Positions 50,913-60,544 are shown, numbered from the stretch's first letter. The stretch: 64,000 nt of DNA from Agrobacterium rubi TR3 = NBRC 13261 (GCF_000739935.1 NZ_BBJU01000007.1:62001-126000), one strand, 5' to 3'. Numbers and translations: made by a program. Notes: generated by a model not told the origin, from the sequence alone.

Positions 50913-50941
50913 AAAGTAAGTTTGTCGCTCGCTCTTGTCAA
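50913..50941 (-). promoter_or_regulatory. Candidate sigma70 promoter of the aromatic operon
   Basis: On the minus strand a perfect TTGACA (50941-50936) is followed after 17 bp by TACTTT (50918-50913), a weak -10. It lies 56 bp upstream of the monooxygenase start, immediately downstream of the palindrome at 50967-50984. Confidence 0.45.
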
Positions 50942-50966
50942 CAAAAACACAATCGATTTCATTAAA

Positions 50967-50984
50967 TAGTTTATGTTTAAACTA
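50967..50984. promoter_or_regulatory. Palindrome TAGTTTA-TGTT-TAAACTA, candidate MarR operator
   Basis: A perfect 7-bp inverted repeat with a 4-nt centre lies 26 bp upstream of the predicted -35 box of the monooxygenase operon. AT-rich palindromes of 16-20 bp are typical MarR sites, and two MarR genes lie in the cluster. Confidence 0.5.
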
Positions 50985-51014
50985 ATTTGGTTAGATGCCT
51001 AAACGGACGATGCG

Positions 51015-52415
51015 TTAGGGAGGAGGGTAGTCGAACACTTTGCCCGGGTTCATGATGCCGTTGGGGTCGAGCGCACGCTTGATCGTTACCATTAGGGCCA
51101 GTTCCTCCGGGGTGCGGGAAAGGTTCAGATAGGGCTTCTTCAACAGACCGATGCCGTGTTCGGCAGAGATGGTGCCGCCTCTGGCCGCAACGAAATTGAA
51201 GACCAGTTCGGTAATCTCCTTGTATGGCTGTTGCTGCCCGGCAGAGGGAATGTTGCAGACGAAATGCAGGTTGCTGTCGCCGATATGGCCGTAGCTCAGA
51301 CCGATTACATCCGGCCAGCGGTGCTGGACCGCAGCTTCGATTTCATCCACGAGTTCGCCTGCTGCACTGGTTGGCACGCCGACATCAAAGGCTGTCATTG
51401 GGCCCATCAACTTGCCATATTCCGACACGCTTTCGCGCACGGCCCAGAGAGACTGAGCCTCTCGCTCAGACGATGGCAGGATAGCGTCGGACACGCAGCC
51501 CGCTTCGAGCGCCTCTCCAAGCAGTTCCTCCAGAGACGTGCGATTATCATCGGCATCGCGACCCGCCGCTTCGATCAGCACATAGATACCGTGCGGTTGG
51601 TTGAAGGCGCGGCGCAGATGCGGCAGGTTGCCGGTCATGAAATCGTAAAAGCTCGGCCACATGACTTCGAACGAGGTCAGCGCAGAACCGAGCCGCTGGC
51701 GTGCACTCTTGAGCAATTCAAGCATCGAGGGAAAATCCGGGCAACCGCAGAAGGCGCTCGCCAGATCGGCTGGCTTTGCCTGAAGCCGCAGGACGGCACG
51801 GGTGATGATGCCGAGTGTTCCTTCCGAGCCGATGAACATGTGCTTGAGATCATAGCCCGCATTGTTCTTCAGCATCTTGTTGAGCGACGTGACGATGGTG
51901 CCATCCGGCAGAACGGCCTCCAACCCAAGCACATGCTCCCGCGCCATGCCGAAGCGAATGACGCGGTTGCCCCCGGCATTGGTGGCCAGGTTGCCGCCGA
52001 TGACGCAGCTGTCGCGGGCGCCGAGATCGAGACCGAGGAAAAGGCCAGCATGCTCGGCAGCTTTCTGTGCGGCACCCAGTGGCACTCCCGCCTGGACGGT
52101 CATGGTTGCCATGACCATATCGATCTCTTCGATTGCATTCATCCGGTCGAGCGACAACGCCACGCCGCCTTCGATGGGTCGCGCACCACCTGCAAGGCCC
52201 GTCAGGCCACCTTGCGGCGTGACGGGAATCTTGAACTGATTGCAGAGTTTGAGCGTCTGCGACACCTGTGTCGTGGTTCGCGGGCGAACCAGCGCCAATG
52301 GCACAACGGGCGTCATCCCGGACCAATCCGTGTGAAACCGGGCCGGGATGTCCGAACCGAACGCCACGTCGGAGCCGAGTTCGGCTTTCAGGTTTTCCAG
52401 AAAATCACTCGCCAT
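51015..52415 (-). CDS. FAD-linked oxidase (GlcD/D-2-hydroxyacid dehydrogenase family)
   Basis: The 466-residue protein has an FAD_binding_4 domain (VRPRTTTQVSQTLKLCNQFKIPVTPQGGLTGLAGGARP; GARDSCVIGGNLATNAGGNRV) and the FAD-oxidase C-terminal domain with YGHIGDSNLHFVC and AEHGIGLLKK. Members oxidise glycolate, D-lactate or D-2-hydroxyglutarate. ATG 52415 is chosen as the start. It is the last gene of the Opp/peptidase/aminotransferase unit, so it may oxidise a 2-hydroxy acid derived from the deaminated amino acid. Confidence 0.92.
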   Translation of the reverse strand: MASDFLENLKAELGSDVAFGSDIPARFHTDWSGMTPVVPLALVRPRTTTQVSQTLKLCNQFKIPVTPQGGLTGLAGGARPIEGGVALSLDRMNAIEEIDMVMATMTVQAGVPLGAAQKAAEHAGLFLGLDLGARDSCVIGGNLATNAGGNRVIRFGMAREHVLGLEAVLPDGTIVTSLNKMLKNNAGYDLKHMFIGSEGTLGIITRAVLRLQAKPADLASAFCGCPDFPSMLELLKSARQRLGSALTSFEVMWPSFYDFMTGNLPHLRRAFNQPHGIYVLIEAAGRDADDNRTSLEELLGEALEAGCVSDAILPSSEREAQSLWAVRESVSEYGKLMGPMTAFDVGVPTSAAGELVDEIEAAVQHRWPDVIGLSYGHIGDSNLHFVCNIPSAGQQQPYKEITELVFNFVAARGGTISAEHGIGLLKKPYLNLSRTPEELALMVTIKRALDPNGIMNPGKVFDYPPP

Positions 52416-52479
52416 GGCCACTCTTCCCTCCGGTCTGCTTGGCTTGGCCACGCGCAACGCAGCCAAGCCTTTGGTCTCG

Positions 52480-53685
52480 TCAACGCAATGCTTCGACCAT
52501 GCGTTCTACGGCGGTCTTCAGGCGCGCATGATCGCGGAACACGCAGAGCCGGATGAAGCCATTGGACGTTTCGCCGAAGAGGTGGCCGGGGGCGAGTCCG
52601 ACGCGAGCCTTTTCGAGGATCATGGTGCAGGCTTCACGGGCATCCGGCACGCCATCAAGGCTGAAGAAGGCATACATGCCGCCTTGCGGCTTTTCGGGCA
52701 GGATGATGGAATTGATCTGCGACAGGCCATCATAGACGATATCCAAACCGGTTTTCACACGGTCGCGAATGTCGGCCACGAGTGGCTCACCTTGCTCGAT
52801 GGCAGCCACCGCCCCTGCCTGAATGATGGGAGACGTGCCGCTATTGATATATTGCGTCATCGCCGCCACCTGATCTGCCACGCTTTTCGGGTGGGTCAGC
52901 CAGCCCACGCGCCAGCCGGTCATGGCCCAGGCCTTGGAGAAGCTGTTGATGGTGATGACGCGATCTTCCTCATCGGAGATGGGCAGCATGGAGGGCGCGA
53001 CATTGCCCTTGAAATAAAGCCGTCCATAGACCTCGTCCGAGATGATCCAGATGCCGGTGCGGCGGCTGAATTCTAAGAGCGCCGCCATTTCTTCTGCCGT
53101 CGCCGTCCAGCCCGTTGGGTTGGCAGGGGTGGAAAGGAAGATGGCGCGGGTGCGCGCGTCGCATGAGGCAAACAGCTTGTCCAGATCCAGATGCCAGCCA
53201 TTGTCATAATCAAGTGAGACAGGGCGCGGCTCGGCACCCAGCAAATGAATGGCGTTGTGAATATTGGGCCATTGCGGCGCGACATAGACGACATTCGTGC
53301 CGACCTCGGCAATCAGCGCCAGGGCGATGTAAAGCGCCTGCATACCGCCCGGCGCGACGGTGGTGCAGGCCAGATCGATAGTGCGCCCGTGCAGCTTCGA
53401 CTGGTACTCGCCGAGTGCGGCCTTCAGCTTGTTGGTACCGCGCATATCCGGCACATAAAAGGTCTCGCCGTCATCCAGCGCCTTCTTGGCGGCTTCACGG
53501 ATGAAGGACGGCGTGACCATATCGCCTTCGCCATACCAGAGCGCAATGACGTCTTCGAGCTTGGCTGCCCGCACCGCAAGGGCCGCGATATTTTCGGTGT
53601 GCAGATCCTTGATCTGGTCCCGGATGCCGCTGAAAGCGGTCAATGCGCGGTTCTTCGCCGCAATCTGACTGTCCATGAAAGACAT
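52480..53685 (-). CDS. PLP-dependent aminotransferase (class I/II)
   Basis: The 401-residue fold-type I enzyme has FLSTPANPTGW, ISDEVYGRLYF (Asp/Tyr to PLP) and the Schiff-base Lys in INSFSKAWAMTGWRVGW. It transfers an amino group to a keto acid. GGGAG lies 7 bp before ATG 53685. It sits between the peptidase genes and the FAD-oxidase, consistent with deamination of amino acids freed from imported peptides or conjugates. Confidence 0.93.
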   Translation of the reverse strand: MSFMDSQIAAKNRALTAFSGIRDQIKDLHTENIAALAVRAAKLEDVIALWYGEGDMVTPSFIREAAKKALDDGETFYVPDMRGTNKLKAALGEYQSKLHGRTIDLACTTVAPGGMQALYIALALIAEVGTNVVYVAPQWPNIHNAIHLLGAEPRPVSLDYDNGWHLDLDKLFASCDARTRAIFLSTPANPTGWTATAEEMAALLEFSRRTGIWIISDEVYGRLYFKGNVAPSMLPISDEEDRVITINSFSKAWAMTGWRVGWLTHPKSVADQVAAMTQYINSGTSPIIQAGAVAAIEQGEPLVADIRDRVKTGLDIVYDGLSQINSIILPEKPQGGMYAFFSLDGVPDAREACTMILEKARVGLAPGHLFGETSNGFIRLCVFRDHARLKTAVERMVEALR

Positions 53686-53733
53686 GTTGGTTCTCCCTTT
53701 CGTGACGTGTCCCCGTTTCATCGGGGAATGTGG

Positions 53734-55128
53734 TTATGGGTTTGGTTGTCCCAGATCGTGATAAAGCCCGGCCATGATCGCGAGGCCTTCGCGCACGATG
53801 CTGACGGGCAGATGTTCGTTGGCAGCGTGTTGCAGGCAGCCAGGGTAGGAATGCGGAATCCAAACCGTCGGCAGGCCAAGCTGATCCGAGAAGATGTTGT
53901 TGGGCAGGGAGCCGCCGAGATTGGGCAGGATGGCGGGTGGCGTGCCGACCGTCTTTTCGATGGAGGCAGCGACGCGGCGCACCCAGGGATGATCCGGGTC
54001 AAGACGGCTGGCCGGAAAGATCGCGTCGGATGGATCGGTGACGATGACCCGGTCATAGCCCGCTTCCTTCAATACGTGCCGAACAGCCGGGACCACAGCC
54101 GCATAATCGACATTGACTGGAAAGCGCAGCTGCATGCGCGCGCGCGCCTTTGGCGGAATGGCGTAAAGAGGCTGGGCTAGATTGCCGCATTCCATTTCCA
54201 TCACCTCGAAGGACGACCAGGCGAAGACTTTTTCTTCAGACGTCAGCCCCGGTTCGCCCCACCATTCCTCGATGGAAGGATCGCCCGCTGTCGGCGCGAT
54301 ATGGCAGCGCGTGAGTGCGGCGCGCACGTTTTCAGGAATATGGCCGGGCGTCATTTCCGGCACCTTGATCTGGCCGGTGCGGCTGACGAGTTCGGTTATG
54401 GCGTGGCAAAGCTCGATGCCCGGGTTGGCCAGAAGGCCGCCCCAGTTGCCGGAATGCTGGAAGTCTTCGCGGGCGTTGACCTCCATGTGGAAGGATAGGC
54501 CACCGCGTGCGCCGAGAAAGATCGTCGGTTGATTGAGTGCCAATCGCGGGCCGTCAGACGCGATCAGCACATCTGCCTTCAGCAGATCGCGATTGCGTTC
54601 GCAGACGGTATCAAGACCCGGTGAGCCGGACTCTTCACCCATTTCGATGAGGTATTTGAGGTTGAAGCCAAGGGAGCCACGAGCCGCAAGCACGGCCTCG
54701 ATGGCCGCCATGTTGATCGAATGCTGGCCCTTGTTGTCGGCGGTGCCGCGCCCATACCAGTTGCCGTCGCGCTCGGTCATCTCGAAAGGTGTGAGGCCCT
54801 GCGCCCACTGCCCATCCAGACCGGCGACGACATCGCCGTGGCCATATTGCAGGATCGTGAGGAAATCAGGATTTTCGATGCGCTGCGCCAACAGGAACGG
54901 ACCGGGTGCTGCATCATCAAGCAATAGGGTCGTCGTGAAACCCATGCGCTCGAAATGCGGCTGCATTTCTTCGTTCAGATAGCGTTCGAGATCGGCCTTG
55001 CGCTCCTTGAGACGGCTGGCCGACTGGATAGCCACACGGCGGCGCATGGTGGCCTCGAAAGAGCCGTCCGAGAGCTGATCGAGTGCCTTGGCAATGGCAT
55101 TCTCGCGCGATGACAGGGTCTGGTTCAT
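53734..55128 (-). CDS. M20 family metallopeptidase (dipeptidase/ArgE-DapE type)
   Basis: The 464-residue two-zinc peptidase has ILQYGHGDVVAG (His, Asp), GRGTADNKGQH (bridging Asp), EMGEESGSPG (catalytic and metal Glu) and a final GCLQHAANEH (His). An insert dimerisation domain lies in the middle. Substrates of the group are dipeptides or N-acyl amino acids. No signal peptide, so it acts on imported substrate. It lies 21 bp after the ArgE-like gene. Confidence 0.92.
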   Translation of the reverse strand: MNQTLSSRENAIAKALDQLSDGSFEATMRRRVAIQSASRLKERKADLERYLNEEMQPHFERMGFTTTLLLDDAAPGPFLLAQRIENPDFLTILQYGHGDVVAGLDGQWAQGLTPFEMTERDGNWYGRGTADNKGQHSINMAAIEAVLAARGSLGFNLKYLIEMGEESGSPGLDTVCERNRDLLKADVLIASDGPRLALNQPTIFLGARGGLSFHMEVNAREDFQHSGNWGGLLANPGIELCHAITELVSRTGQIKVPEMTPGHIPENVRAALTRCHIAPTAGDPSIEEWWGEPGLTSEEKVFAWSSFEVMEMECGNLAQPLYAIPPKARARMQLRFPVNVDYAAVVPAVRHVLKEAGYDRVIVTDPSDAIFPASRLDPDHPWVRRVAASIEKTVGTPPAILPNLGGSLPNNIFSDQLGLPTVWIPHSYPGCLQHAANEHLPVSIVREGLAIMAGLYHDLGQPNP

Positions 55129-55149
55129 GCTTCGGTCCTTATTTTGAGA

Positions 55150-56307
55150 TTACGCATGGCAGCAGCTTTCGCCGAGACGGTCGAGAAAGGCCACGCAGCG
55201 TTCCAGTTCAGAGATTTCGATGCCTTCATCCGGCTGGTGCGCGTCGGCAATATCGCCTGGACCGACGACGAAGGACGGCGTGCCTGCCAGCTGGAAGATA
55301 CCGGCCTCGGTGCCGTAGGAGACGTAGCGCGGCGACGGCTTATTCAGGAGATCGAGCACCTTGCGTGTCAACGTTTCGGCTTCGGGTTTGAGGCCGGGTA
55401 TCCGGGCCTGAACCTCGATGCTGATGCCGCACTCCGGGTCCACCGCTTTCATGGCGGGTTCGATGACATCGGATGCGTAACGCTTGATGCGGTCAAGAAC
55501 CGCATAATCGTCCTCGCCCGGAATGATCCGCATCTCCCAGAAGAAGTCGCAGGCCTCGGCCACAATGTTACCATGTAGCCCACCTTTGATCTGGTTGACC
55601 TGAATGGTGGAATAGGGTGGATCAAGGCCCTCAAATTGCGGTCCGCTGCGCATATCGGCGTGGATTTTATTGATCTCGGAAATCAACTCGGCAGCGGCCA
55701 TCACCGCATTGACGTAGCGATCCGGCTGCGAGGAGTGCCCAGGTTTGCCGCGCAAGCGCGCCCAGCCGATGAGGCCGCCTTTGTGGGCGGAGACGACATC
55801 CATGGCCGTTGCTTCACCGATAATGGCCATTTGCGGCGCAAACCCGCTTTTGCCGATCCACTCGGCCATGGAGCCCACGCCGGTGCAGCCCACTTCCTCA
55901 TCGTAGGAGAAAGCTAGATGGACAGGGCGTTTCAAGGGTCGCGCAGCGATTGCGGGCAAGGCCGTCAGGCAACAAGCTAGAAAGCCTTTCATATCGGTCG
56001 CGCCTCGTCCGATGACTCGCGAACCTGTCTGACGTAGTACCCAGGGATCGCCACTCCACGCTTGGCCAGCCACGGGAACGACGTCGGTGTGGCCGCTGAA
56101 GACAATGCCGCCGGGGGCGTCCGGGCCAATCGAGACCAAAAGATTTGCCTTGTCACCTTCCGCATTGGGAAAGCGGCGCAGCCTTGCGCCGAAGGGCGCA
56201 ACGGCTGTTTCGAGATGGTCCAGCAAAGCGAGGTTGGAAACGGCGCTGACGGTTGGGAAAGCGACGAGGTCTGCGAGGTGGCGGGTGACGTCAGTGGGGG
56301 TGGACAT
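55150..56307 (-). CDS. Acetylornithine deacetylase-like M20 hydrolase (ArgE family)
   Basis: The 385-residue protein has VFSGHTDVVPV, IGRGATDMKGFLA, SYDEEVGCTG, the dimerisation domain HKGGLIGWARLRGKPGHSSQPD and YGTEAGIFQLAG, all close to ArgE. Rhizobia typically carry several ArgE paralogues outside arginine synthesis; with an Opp importer here, deacylation of an imported N-acyl amino acid is likely. A large palindromic repeat separates it from the upstream OppF gene. Confidence 0.9.
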   Translation of the reverse strand: MSTPTDVTRHLADLVAFPTVSAVSNLALLDHLETAVAPFGARLRRFPNAEGDKANLLVSIGPDAPGGIVFSGHTDVVPVAGQAWSGDPWVLRQTGSRVIGRGATDMKGFLACCLTALPAIAARPLKRPVHLAFSYDEEVGCTGVGSMAEWIGKSGFAPQMAIIGEATAMDVVSAHKGGLIGWARLRGKPGHSSQPDRYVNAVMAAAELISEINKIHADMRSGPQFEGLDPPYSTIQVNQIKGGLHGNIVAEACDFFWEMRIIPGEDDYAVLDRIKRYASDVIEPAMKAVDPECGISIEVQARIPGLKPEAETLTRKVLDLLNKPSPRYVSYGTEAGIFQLAGTPSFVVGPGDIADAHQPDEGIEISELERCVAFLDRLGESCCHA

Positions 56308-56364
56308 CGGTTCCCCTCGCTGAAAAACTTACGCGATTGAGCGTTTTGATGTGCCGCTTACCCG

Positions 56365-56510
56365 CCTCTGTCCTGCCGGACATCTCCCCCACAAGGGGGG
56401 AGATCGACTCGCGGCAGCCTGTCGGCCATCTCGTAGGTCGATAAATCGGTGATGTCGGTGCGTCTTGCCGATCTCCCCACCTGTGGGGGAGATGCCCGGC
56501 AGGGCAGAGG
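56365..56510. repeat. RIME-like palindromic intergenic repeat element
   Basis: The 26-bp ends (56365-56390 and 56485-56510) are inverted copies with two mismatches (CCTCTGTCCTGCCGG... and its complement). Inside are two tight palindromes built on ATCTCCCC/GGGGAGAT (56382-56404 and 56471-56493). The whole 146-bp unit can fold into one long stem or two hairpins. Such elements are scattered through Rhizobiaceae intergenic DNA and create spurious open frames. It lies within an operon, between oppF-type and argE-type genes. Confidence 0.85.
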
Positions 56511-56553
56511 GGGGTACCCCACGCTCCAGCATCCATTGCCGAAAACAAATGCC

Positions 56554-56573
56554 CATCAGACAACATCAGACAA
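56554..56573. repeat. Tandem 10-bp duplication at the OppF stop codon
   Basis: CATCAGACAA occurs twice in tandem (56554-56563, 56564-56573). The first copy overlaps the stop codon of the ATPase gene (56556-56558), so the duplication sets its last residues. Confidence 0.7.
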
Positions 56574-57578
56574 CTCCTTCGCCTTGAAATCCTCAGCGAA
56601 ATGGCAAGCCGCAAACCGATTGGTATCGGTCTGCCGCAGCGCCGGGCTGTCATTCGAGCAAAGAGGCCTCGCAATCACGCAGCGTGGATGGAAATGGCAC
56701 CCCGATGGCGGGTTGAGCGGGGATGGCATTTCGCCCTTGATGGCTGTGAAAACCCGCTTCTTCGGCTCCAGCGTCGGAATTTCCTTCAGCAGCGCGCGCG
56801 TATAGGGGTGGTGCGGGTTGGCGAAGAGCGTTTCGGTTTCCGCCAGCTCAACAATGCGGCCGAGATACATGACGGCGATGCGGTCGCAGAAGTTTTCGAT
56901 CATGCCGAGATCGTGGCTGACGAAGATATAGGTGAGATCCAGATCCTTCTTCAACTCGACGAAGAGGTTGAGAATTTGGGCCTGAATGGACACGTCGAGT
57001 GCAGCGGTCGACTCGTCACAGACGAGAATGCGTGGCTTGACGGCCAGCGCCCGCGCGATACCGATACGGGCCCGCTGGCCACCGGAAAACTGGTGCGGAT
57101 AGAGATCGCGGCTGGCGGGGTCCAGACCGACGCGCTTCATGATGTCGCTGACGTAAGTCGTCATTTCGCTGGCGCGGATGATGCCGTGAAAGACAGCGGC
57201 TTCCCCAATCGTTTCCATCACCCGCTTGCGTGGGTTGAGAGATGCGGTCGCGTCCTGAAACACCATCTGGACGGAAAGGCTTGCCTTGCGGCGCTCCGCC
57301 TCGGACATGGTCGCAAAGTCGCGGCCCTCCAGCAGGATTTTCCCCTGGGATGGAGCCAGAATGCCCGAGATGATGCGGGCGAGCGTGGATTTGCCACAGC
57401 CGGATTCGCCGACGAGGCCGACGATTTCGCCGGGGCTGACATCGAGATTGATGCAATCGACGGCGCGTACGACCTGCTCGGAATTCTTGCGGGTCACGAA
57501 ATCGACGATGCGCTGGGCAAAATCCGGCGTGCCGCGAAACTGGCGCGAGACGGCGTCGAGTTTAAGGATGGGCTGCAT
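56556..57578 (-). CDS. Peptide ABC transporter ATP-binding protein (OppF/DppF-like)
   Basis: The 340-residue ATPase has Walker [14 protein letters not shown] loop [12 protein letters not shown], signature [15 protein letters not shown], Walker [15 protein letters not shown] and [11 protein letters not shown]. The C-terminal oligopeptide/dipeptide extension has Cys pairs in [17 protein letters not shown] 57578 has AGGAGG upstream; the frame to 57722 lies within OppD and is not used. Works with OppD on the channel formed by OppBC. Confidence 0.94.
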   Translation of the reverse strand: MQPILKLDAVSRQFRGTPDFAQRIVDFVTRKNSEQVVRAVDCINLDVSPGEIVGLVGESGCGKSTLARIISGILAPSQGKILLEGRDFATMSEAERRKASLSVQMVFQDATASLNPRKRVMETIGEAAVFHGIIRASEMTTYVSDIMKRVGLDPASRDLYPHQFSGGQRARIGIARALAVKPRILVCDESTAALDVSIQAQILNLFVELKKDLDLTYIFVSHDLGMIENFCDRIAVMYLGRIVELAETETLFANPHHPYTRALLKEIPTLEPKKRVFTAIKGEMPSPLNPPSGCHFHPRCVIARPLCSNDSPALRQTDTNRFAACHFAEDFKAKELSDVV

Positions 57579-57582
57579 GGTC

Positions 57583-58578
57583 TCAAGCCTCCTGTCGCGG
57601 ATGATGGCAGCGTGCAAAGCGGCCGGAGGGATCGGTGACGACGGGCGGAAGTGTCGTCGTACAGATCTCCGTGTGGGCGGCACAGCGCGGGTGGAAGGCG
57701 CAACCTGTGGGCATATTGCCAAGACTTGGCGTGGAGCCCGGAATTTGCGCCAGCGGTTGGCCGCGCTTGTTCTGGCTGGGCACCGATGCGATGAGACCAG
57801 CGGTGTAATGGTGGCGCGGCGCGGTCAGCACCTCGGCCACCGTTCCGGTCTCGACGATGCGACCGGCATACATGACGGCGATGCGGTCTGCGAGACCGGC
57901 GACCACCGAAAGGTCGTGGGTGATCCACACCAGTGCAGTCCCGTTTTCAGCCGCCAGCCGCTGCACCTCACCCAGAATTTGAGCCTGAATGGTGACATCA
58001 AGCGCCGTCGTCGGCTCATCGGCAATCAGCACCGCTGGACGATGCAACAGCGCAATGGCAATGGCCACGCGCTGGCGCATGCCACCGGAAAACTGGTGCG
58101 GGTATGCTTCCAGTCGAGATTCCGGCGAAGGAATGCCGACGGCTTTCAAGGCCTCGATGGCACGCGCGCGGGCCGCCGCTTTCGAGACTTTCTCATGCGC
58201 GTTGATCGCTTCGATGATCTGCGTATCGATGCGCAACACCGGGTTCAGTGTTGAGATCGGGTCCTGAAAGATCATCGCGATGCGGTTGCCGCGCAGGCCG
58301 CGCATGGCACTATCGCTGATGTCGGCAATGCTGCGACCTTCAAGGATCACCCCACCGGCGGAAATCTTGCCGGGCTCATCGATCAGCCCCATAGTGGCCA
58401 AACCTGTCACGGATTTGCCGGAGCCGGATTCGCCCACCACCCCCAGCACCTCGCCGGGATTGACGTGGAAACTGACATCGTTGACCGCCGTCACCACGCC
58501 CTTGCGGGTGTGGAAGGTGACGCTGAGGTTCTCGACTGACAGAGCAGGTGTCATCATTTTCGTTTGTACCTGCATCAT
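57583..58578 (-). CDS. Peptide ABC transporter ATP-binding protein (OppD/DppD-like)
   Basis: The 331-residue ATPase has [75 protein letters not shown] and the C-terminal Cys cluster [14 protein letters not shown]. Its ATG overlaps the permease stop by 4 bp. The MM at residues 8-9 offers an alternative start. Confidence 0.95.
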   Translation of the reverse strand: MMQVQTKMMTPALSVENLSVTFHTRKGVVTAVNDVSFHVNPGEVLGVVGESGSGKSVTGLATMGLIDEPGKISAGGVILEGRSIADISDSAMRGLRGNRIAMIFQDPISTLNPVLRIDTQIIEAINAHEKVSKAAARARAIEALKAVGIPSPESRLEAYPHQFSGGMRQRVAIAIALLHRPAVLIADEPTTALDVTIQAQILGEVQRLAAENGTALVWITHDLSVVAGLADRIAVMYAGRIVETGTVAEVLTAPRHHYTAGLIASVPSQNKRGQPLAQIPGSTPSLGNMPTGCAFHPRCAAHTEICTTTLPPVVTDPSGRFARCHHPRQEA

Positions 58579-59498
58579 TGGACGAACCTCGGGTTGAGCA
58601 CGGCCCGCAGGCGATCACCGACCAGATTGATGGCGACGACGATGAGGACGAGGGCGACGCCCGGATAGGTCGAGACCCAGTAATTGCCTGACAGCAGGAA
58701 GTCATAGCCGGAGGCGATTAGCATTCCGAGCGACGGCTGCGTCACAGGGACGCCAACGCCGAGGAAGGACAGTGTCGATTCCAGCGTGATGGCGTGGGCC
58801 ACCTGAACCGTTGAAACGACGATGAGCGGCGGAATGCAGTTCGGCAGCATGTGGCGAACGAGGATACGCCACTGCGAAATCTCAAGACAGCGGGCGGCGG
58901 CGATGTAATCCTTGTTCTTTTCGACCAAGGCCGAACCGCGCACCGTTCTGGCATAATAGGCCCATTGCACGAAGACGAGGGACAGGATGACCTTGTCCAG
59001 ACCGCGCCCGAAGACCGTCAGAAGTACCAGCGCAATCAGGATCGAGGGAAAGGAAAGCTGCAAATCGACGATGCGCATCACCAGCGCATCAAAACGTCCG
59101 CCAATATAGGCCGAGAGGACTCCAACCAGTGCCCCGATGATGCTGGCAATGACCACCGAAGCGATGCCGACGCCGAGCGAAACGCGCATGCCGTACATGA
59201 TGGCCGAGAGCATGTCGCGGCCTTGATCATCGGTTCCGAGCCATGCGGTCATGCCGGTTCCAAGGGTCGAACCCGGTGGCAGCATGTTGTCCATGATGTC
59301 GAGTTGCATGAGATCATAAGGGTTCTGCGGCGCGATCAGTGGTGCGAAGATTGCGACGAAAGCCAGGACCAGAAGAATGGTCAGCCCGATCACGGCTTCC
59401 GTGCTGGAAACGAGATCGCGCAGTTGCCGCAGCAACAGCTTTTCGCCCTTGGAGGTGGTTGCCGGGAGAGGTGGCGTGGTGGCGTCTATGTTGCTCAT
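58575..59498 (-). CDS. Peptide ABC transporter permease (OppC/DppC-like)
   Basis: The 307-residue permease has a cytoplasmic N terminus, a first helix at VIGLTILLVLAFVAIFAPLIAP, the OppC signature GTDDQGRDMLSAIMYGMRVSLGVG and the EAA loop DYIAAARCLEISQWRILVRHMLPN. It lies 3 bp after OppB and overlaps OppD. Confidence 0.94.
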   Translation of the reverse strand: MSNIDATTPPLPATTSKGEKLLLRQLRDLVSSTEAVIGLTILLVLAFVAIFAPLIAPQNPYDLMQLDIMDNMLPPGSTLGTGMTAWLGTDDQGRDMLSAIMYGMRVSLGVGIASVVIASIIGALVGVLSAYIGGRFDALVMRIVDLQLSFPSILIALVLLTVFGRGLDKVILSLVFVQWAYYARTVRGSALVEKNKDYIAAARCLEISQWRILVRHMLPNCIPPLIVVSTVQVAHAITLESTLSFLGVGVPVTQPSLGMLIASGYDFLLSGNYWVSTYPGVALVLIVVAINLVGDRLRAVLNPRFVQ

Positions 59499-59501
59499 GG
59501 C

Positions 59502-60491
59502 TTACTCGCTTGTCCCGCCGAGCCGGACGCGCGGATCAAGCGCGACATACAGCAGATCGACGATGAAATTGATGACGACGAAGATCACCGTGGTGACCAT
59601 GAGGTAGGCGACGACAACGGGCCTATCGAGCCGGTTGATCGATTCAATCAGCAGCTTGCCCATGCCGGGGAAGGCAAAGACCGTTTCGATGACGACGGTA
59701 AAGGCGATCATCGCGCCGAACTCCATGCCGAGGATGGTCACGACCGGGATCATCATGTTCTTCAACAGATGCAGCCGGATGATGCGGAAGCGGCCAAGGC
59801 CCTTGGCGCGGGCAAAACGGATATATTCCTGCGTCACGACTTCGCGGGTTCCAGCCTCACACAGCCTGACGACGAGCGACGCCTTGTAGAGCGCAAGTGT
59901 GAGCGATGGCAGGATGAGATGGCGCAGACCTTCCCAGGTGAAGATCGACAGCTGCATTCCAAGTACGGTGGTGGTGGGTCCGCGCCCGCCTGCGGGCAAC
60001 CAGCCCAGATAGACCGAGAAGAACAGGATCATCATCAGGCCGATCCAGAAATTCGGCAGGGAGAAGCCGAAGATCGAGGTGGACATAATGGCGCGCGCCG
60101 CAATCGACTTTGGCCGCAGGCCGGCAATGACACCGAGGGGCACGCCGATGAGGACCGAGAAGGTGAGCGCCAGAACTGCAAGCTCCAGCGTTGCCGGCAA
60201 CCGCTCTCCGATTACCGACAGCGCCGATTTGCCGTAGACGAAGGAGGACCCGAGGTCACCATGCAGAGCATTGGTGATGAAGCTGACGAATTGCACCGGC
60301 AAGGGCTGGTCGAGGCCGAAGCGGGCGGCAAGAGCTGCGCGCTCGGCCTGATCCGCATCGGGGCTGGCCAGCATGTCCACCGGACTGCCGAGAGCGAAGA
60401 CCGCGAGAAAGACGAGAACCGCCATGGTGAAAAGCACCAGGCAGGATTGTCCCAACCTGCGTATGAGATATGCTACCATCTGTTCGACCAC
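59502..60491 (-). CDS. Peptide ABC transporter permease (OppB/DppB-like)
   Basis: The 329-residue permease has YLIRRLGQSCLVLFTMAVLVFLAVFALGSPVDML at the N terminus, DLGSSFVYGKSALSVIGERLPATLELAVLA (OppB hallmark) and EAA loop VTQEYIRFARAKGLGRFRIIRLHLLKN. An alternative start is Met5. It is separated from the binding-protein gene by a strong hairpin. Confidence 0.94.
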   Translation of the reverse strand: MVEQMVAYLIRRLGQSCLVLFTMAVLVFLAVFALGSPVDMLASPDADQAERAALAARFGLDQPLPVQFVSFITNALHGDLGSSFVYGKSALSVIGERLPATLELAVLALTFSVLIGVPLGVIAGLRPKSIAARAIMSTSIFGFSLPNFWIGLMMILFFSVYLGWLPAGGRGPTTTVLGMQLSIFTWEGLRHLILPSLTLALYKASLVVRLCEAGTREVVTQEYIRFARAKGLGRFRIIRLHLLKNMMIPVVTILGMEFGAMIAFTVVIETVFAFPGMGKLLIESINRLDRPVVVAYLMVTTVIFVVINFIVDLLYVALDPRVRLGGTSE

Positions 60492-60544
60492 CGAAATAGC
60501 TGACGCAGGGCGCTGTGGCGCACCGCATGATTATATTTGGGGAG

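Noticed and set aside
55150-56307. Arginine biosynthesis argE
   Set aside because: Sequence is ArgE-like, but it is embedded in a peptide-transport and catabolic operon with no other arg genes, so a biosynthetic name was not assigned.
56291-56674. Open frames across the 56365-56510 repeat that look like small genes
   Set aside because: They are created by the palindromic repeat (Pro/Gly/Ser-rich products), have no ribosome site and overlap real genes.
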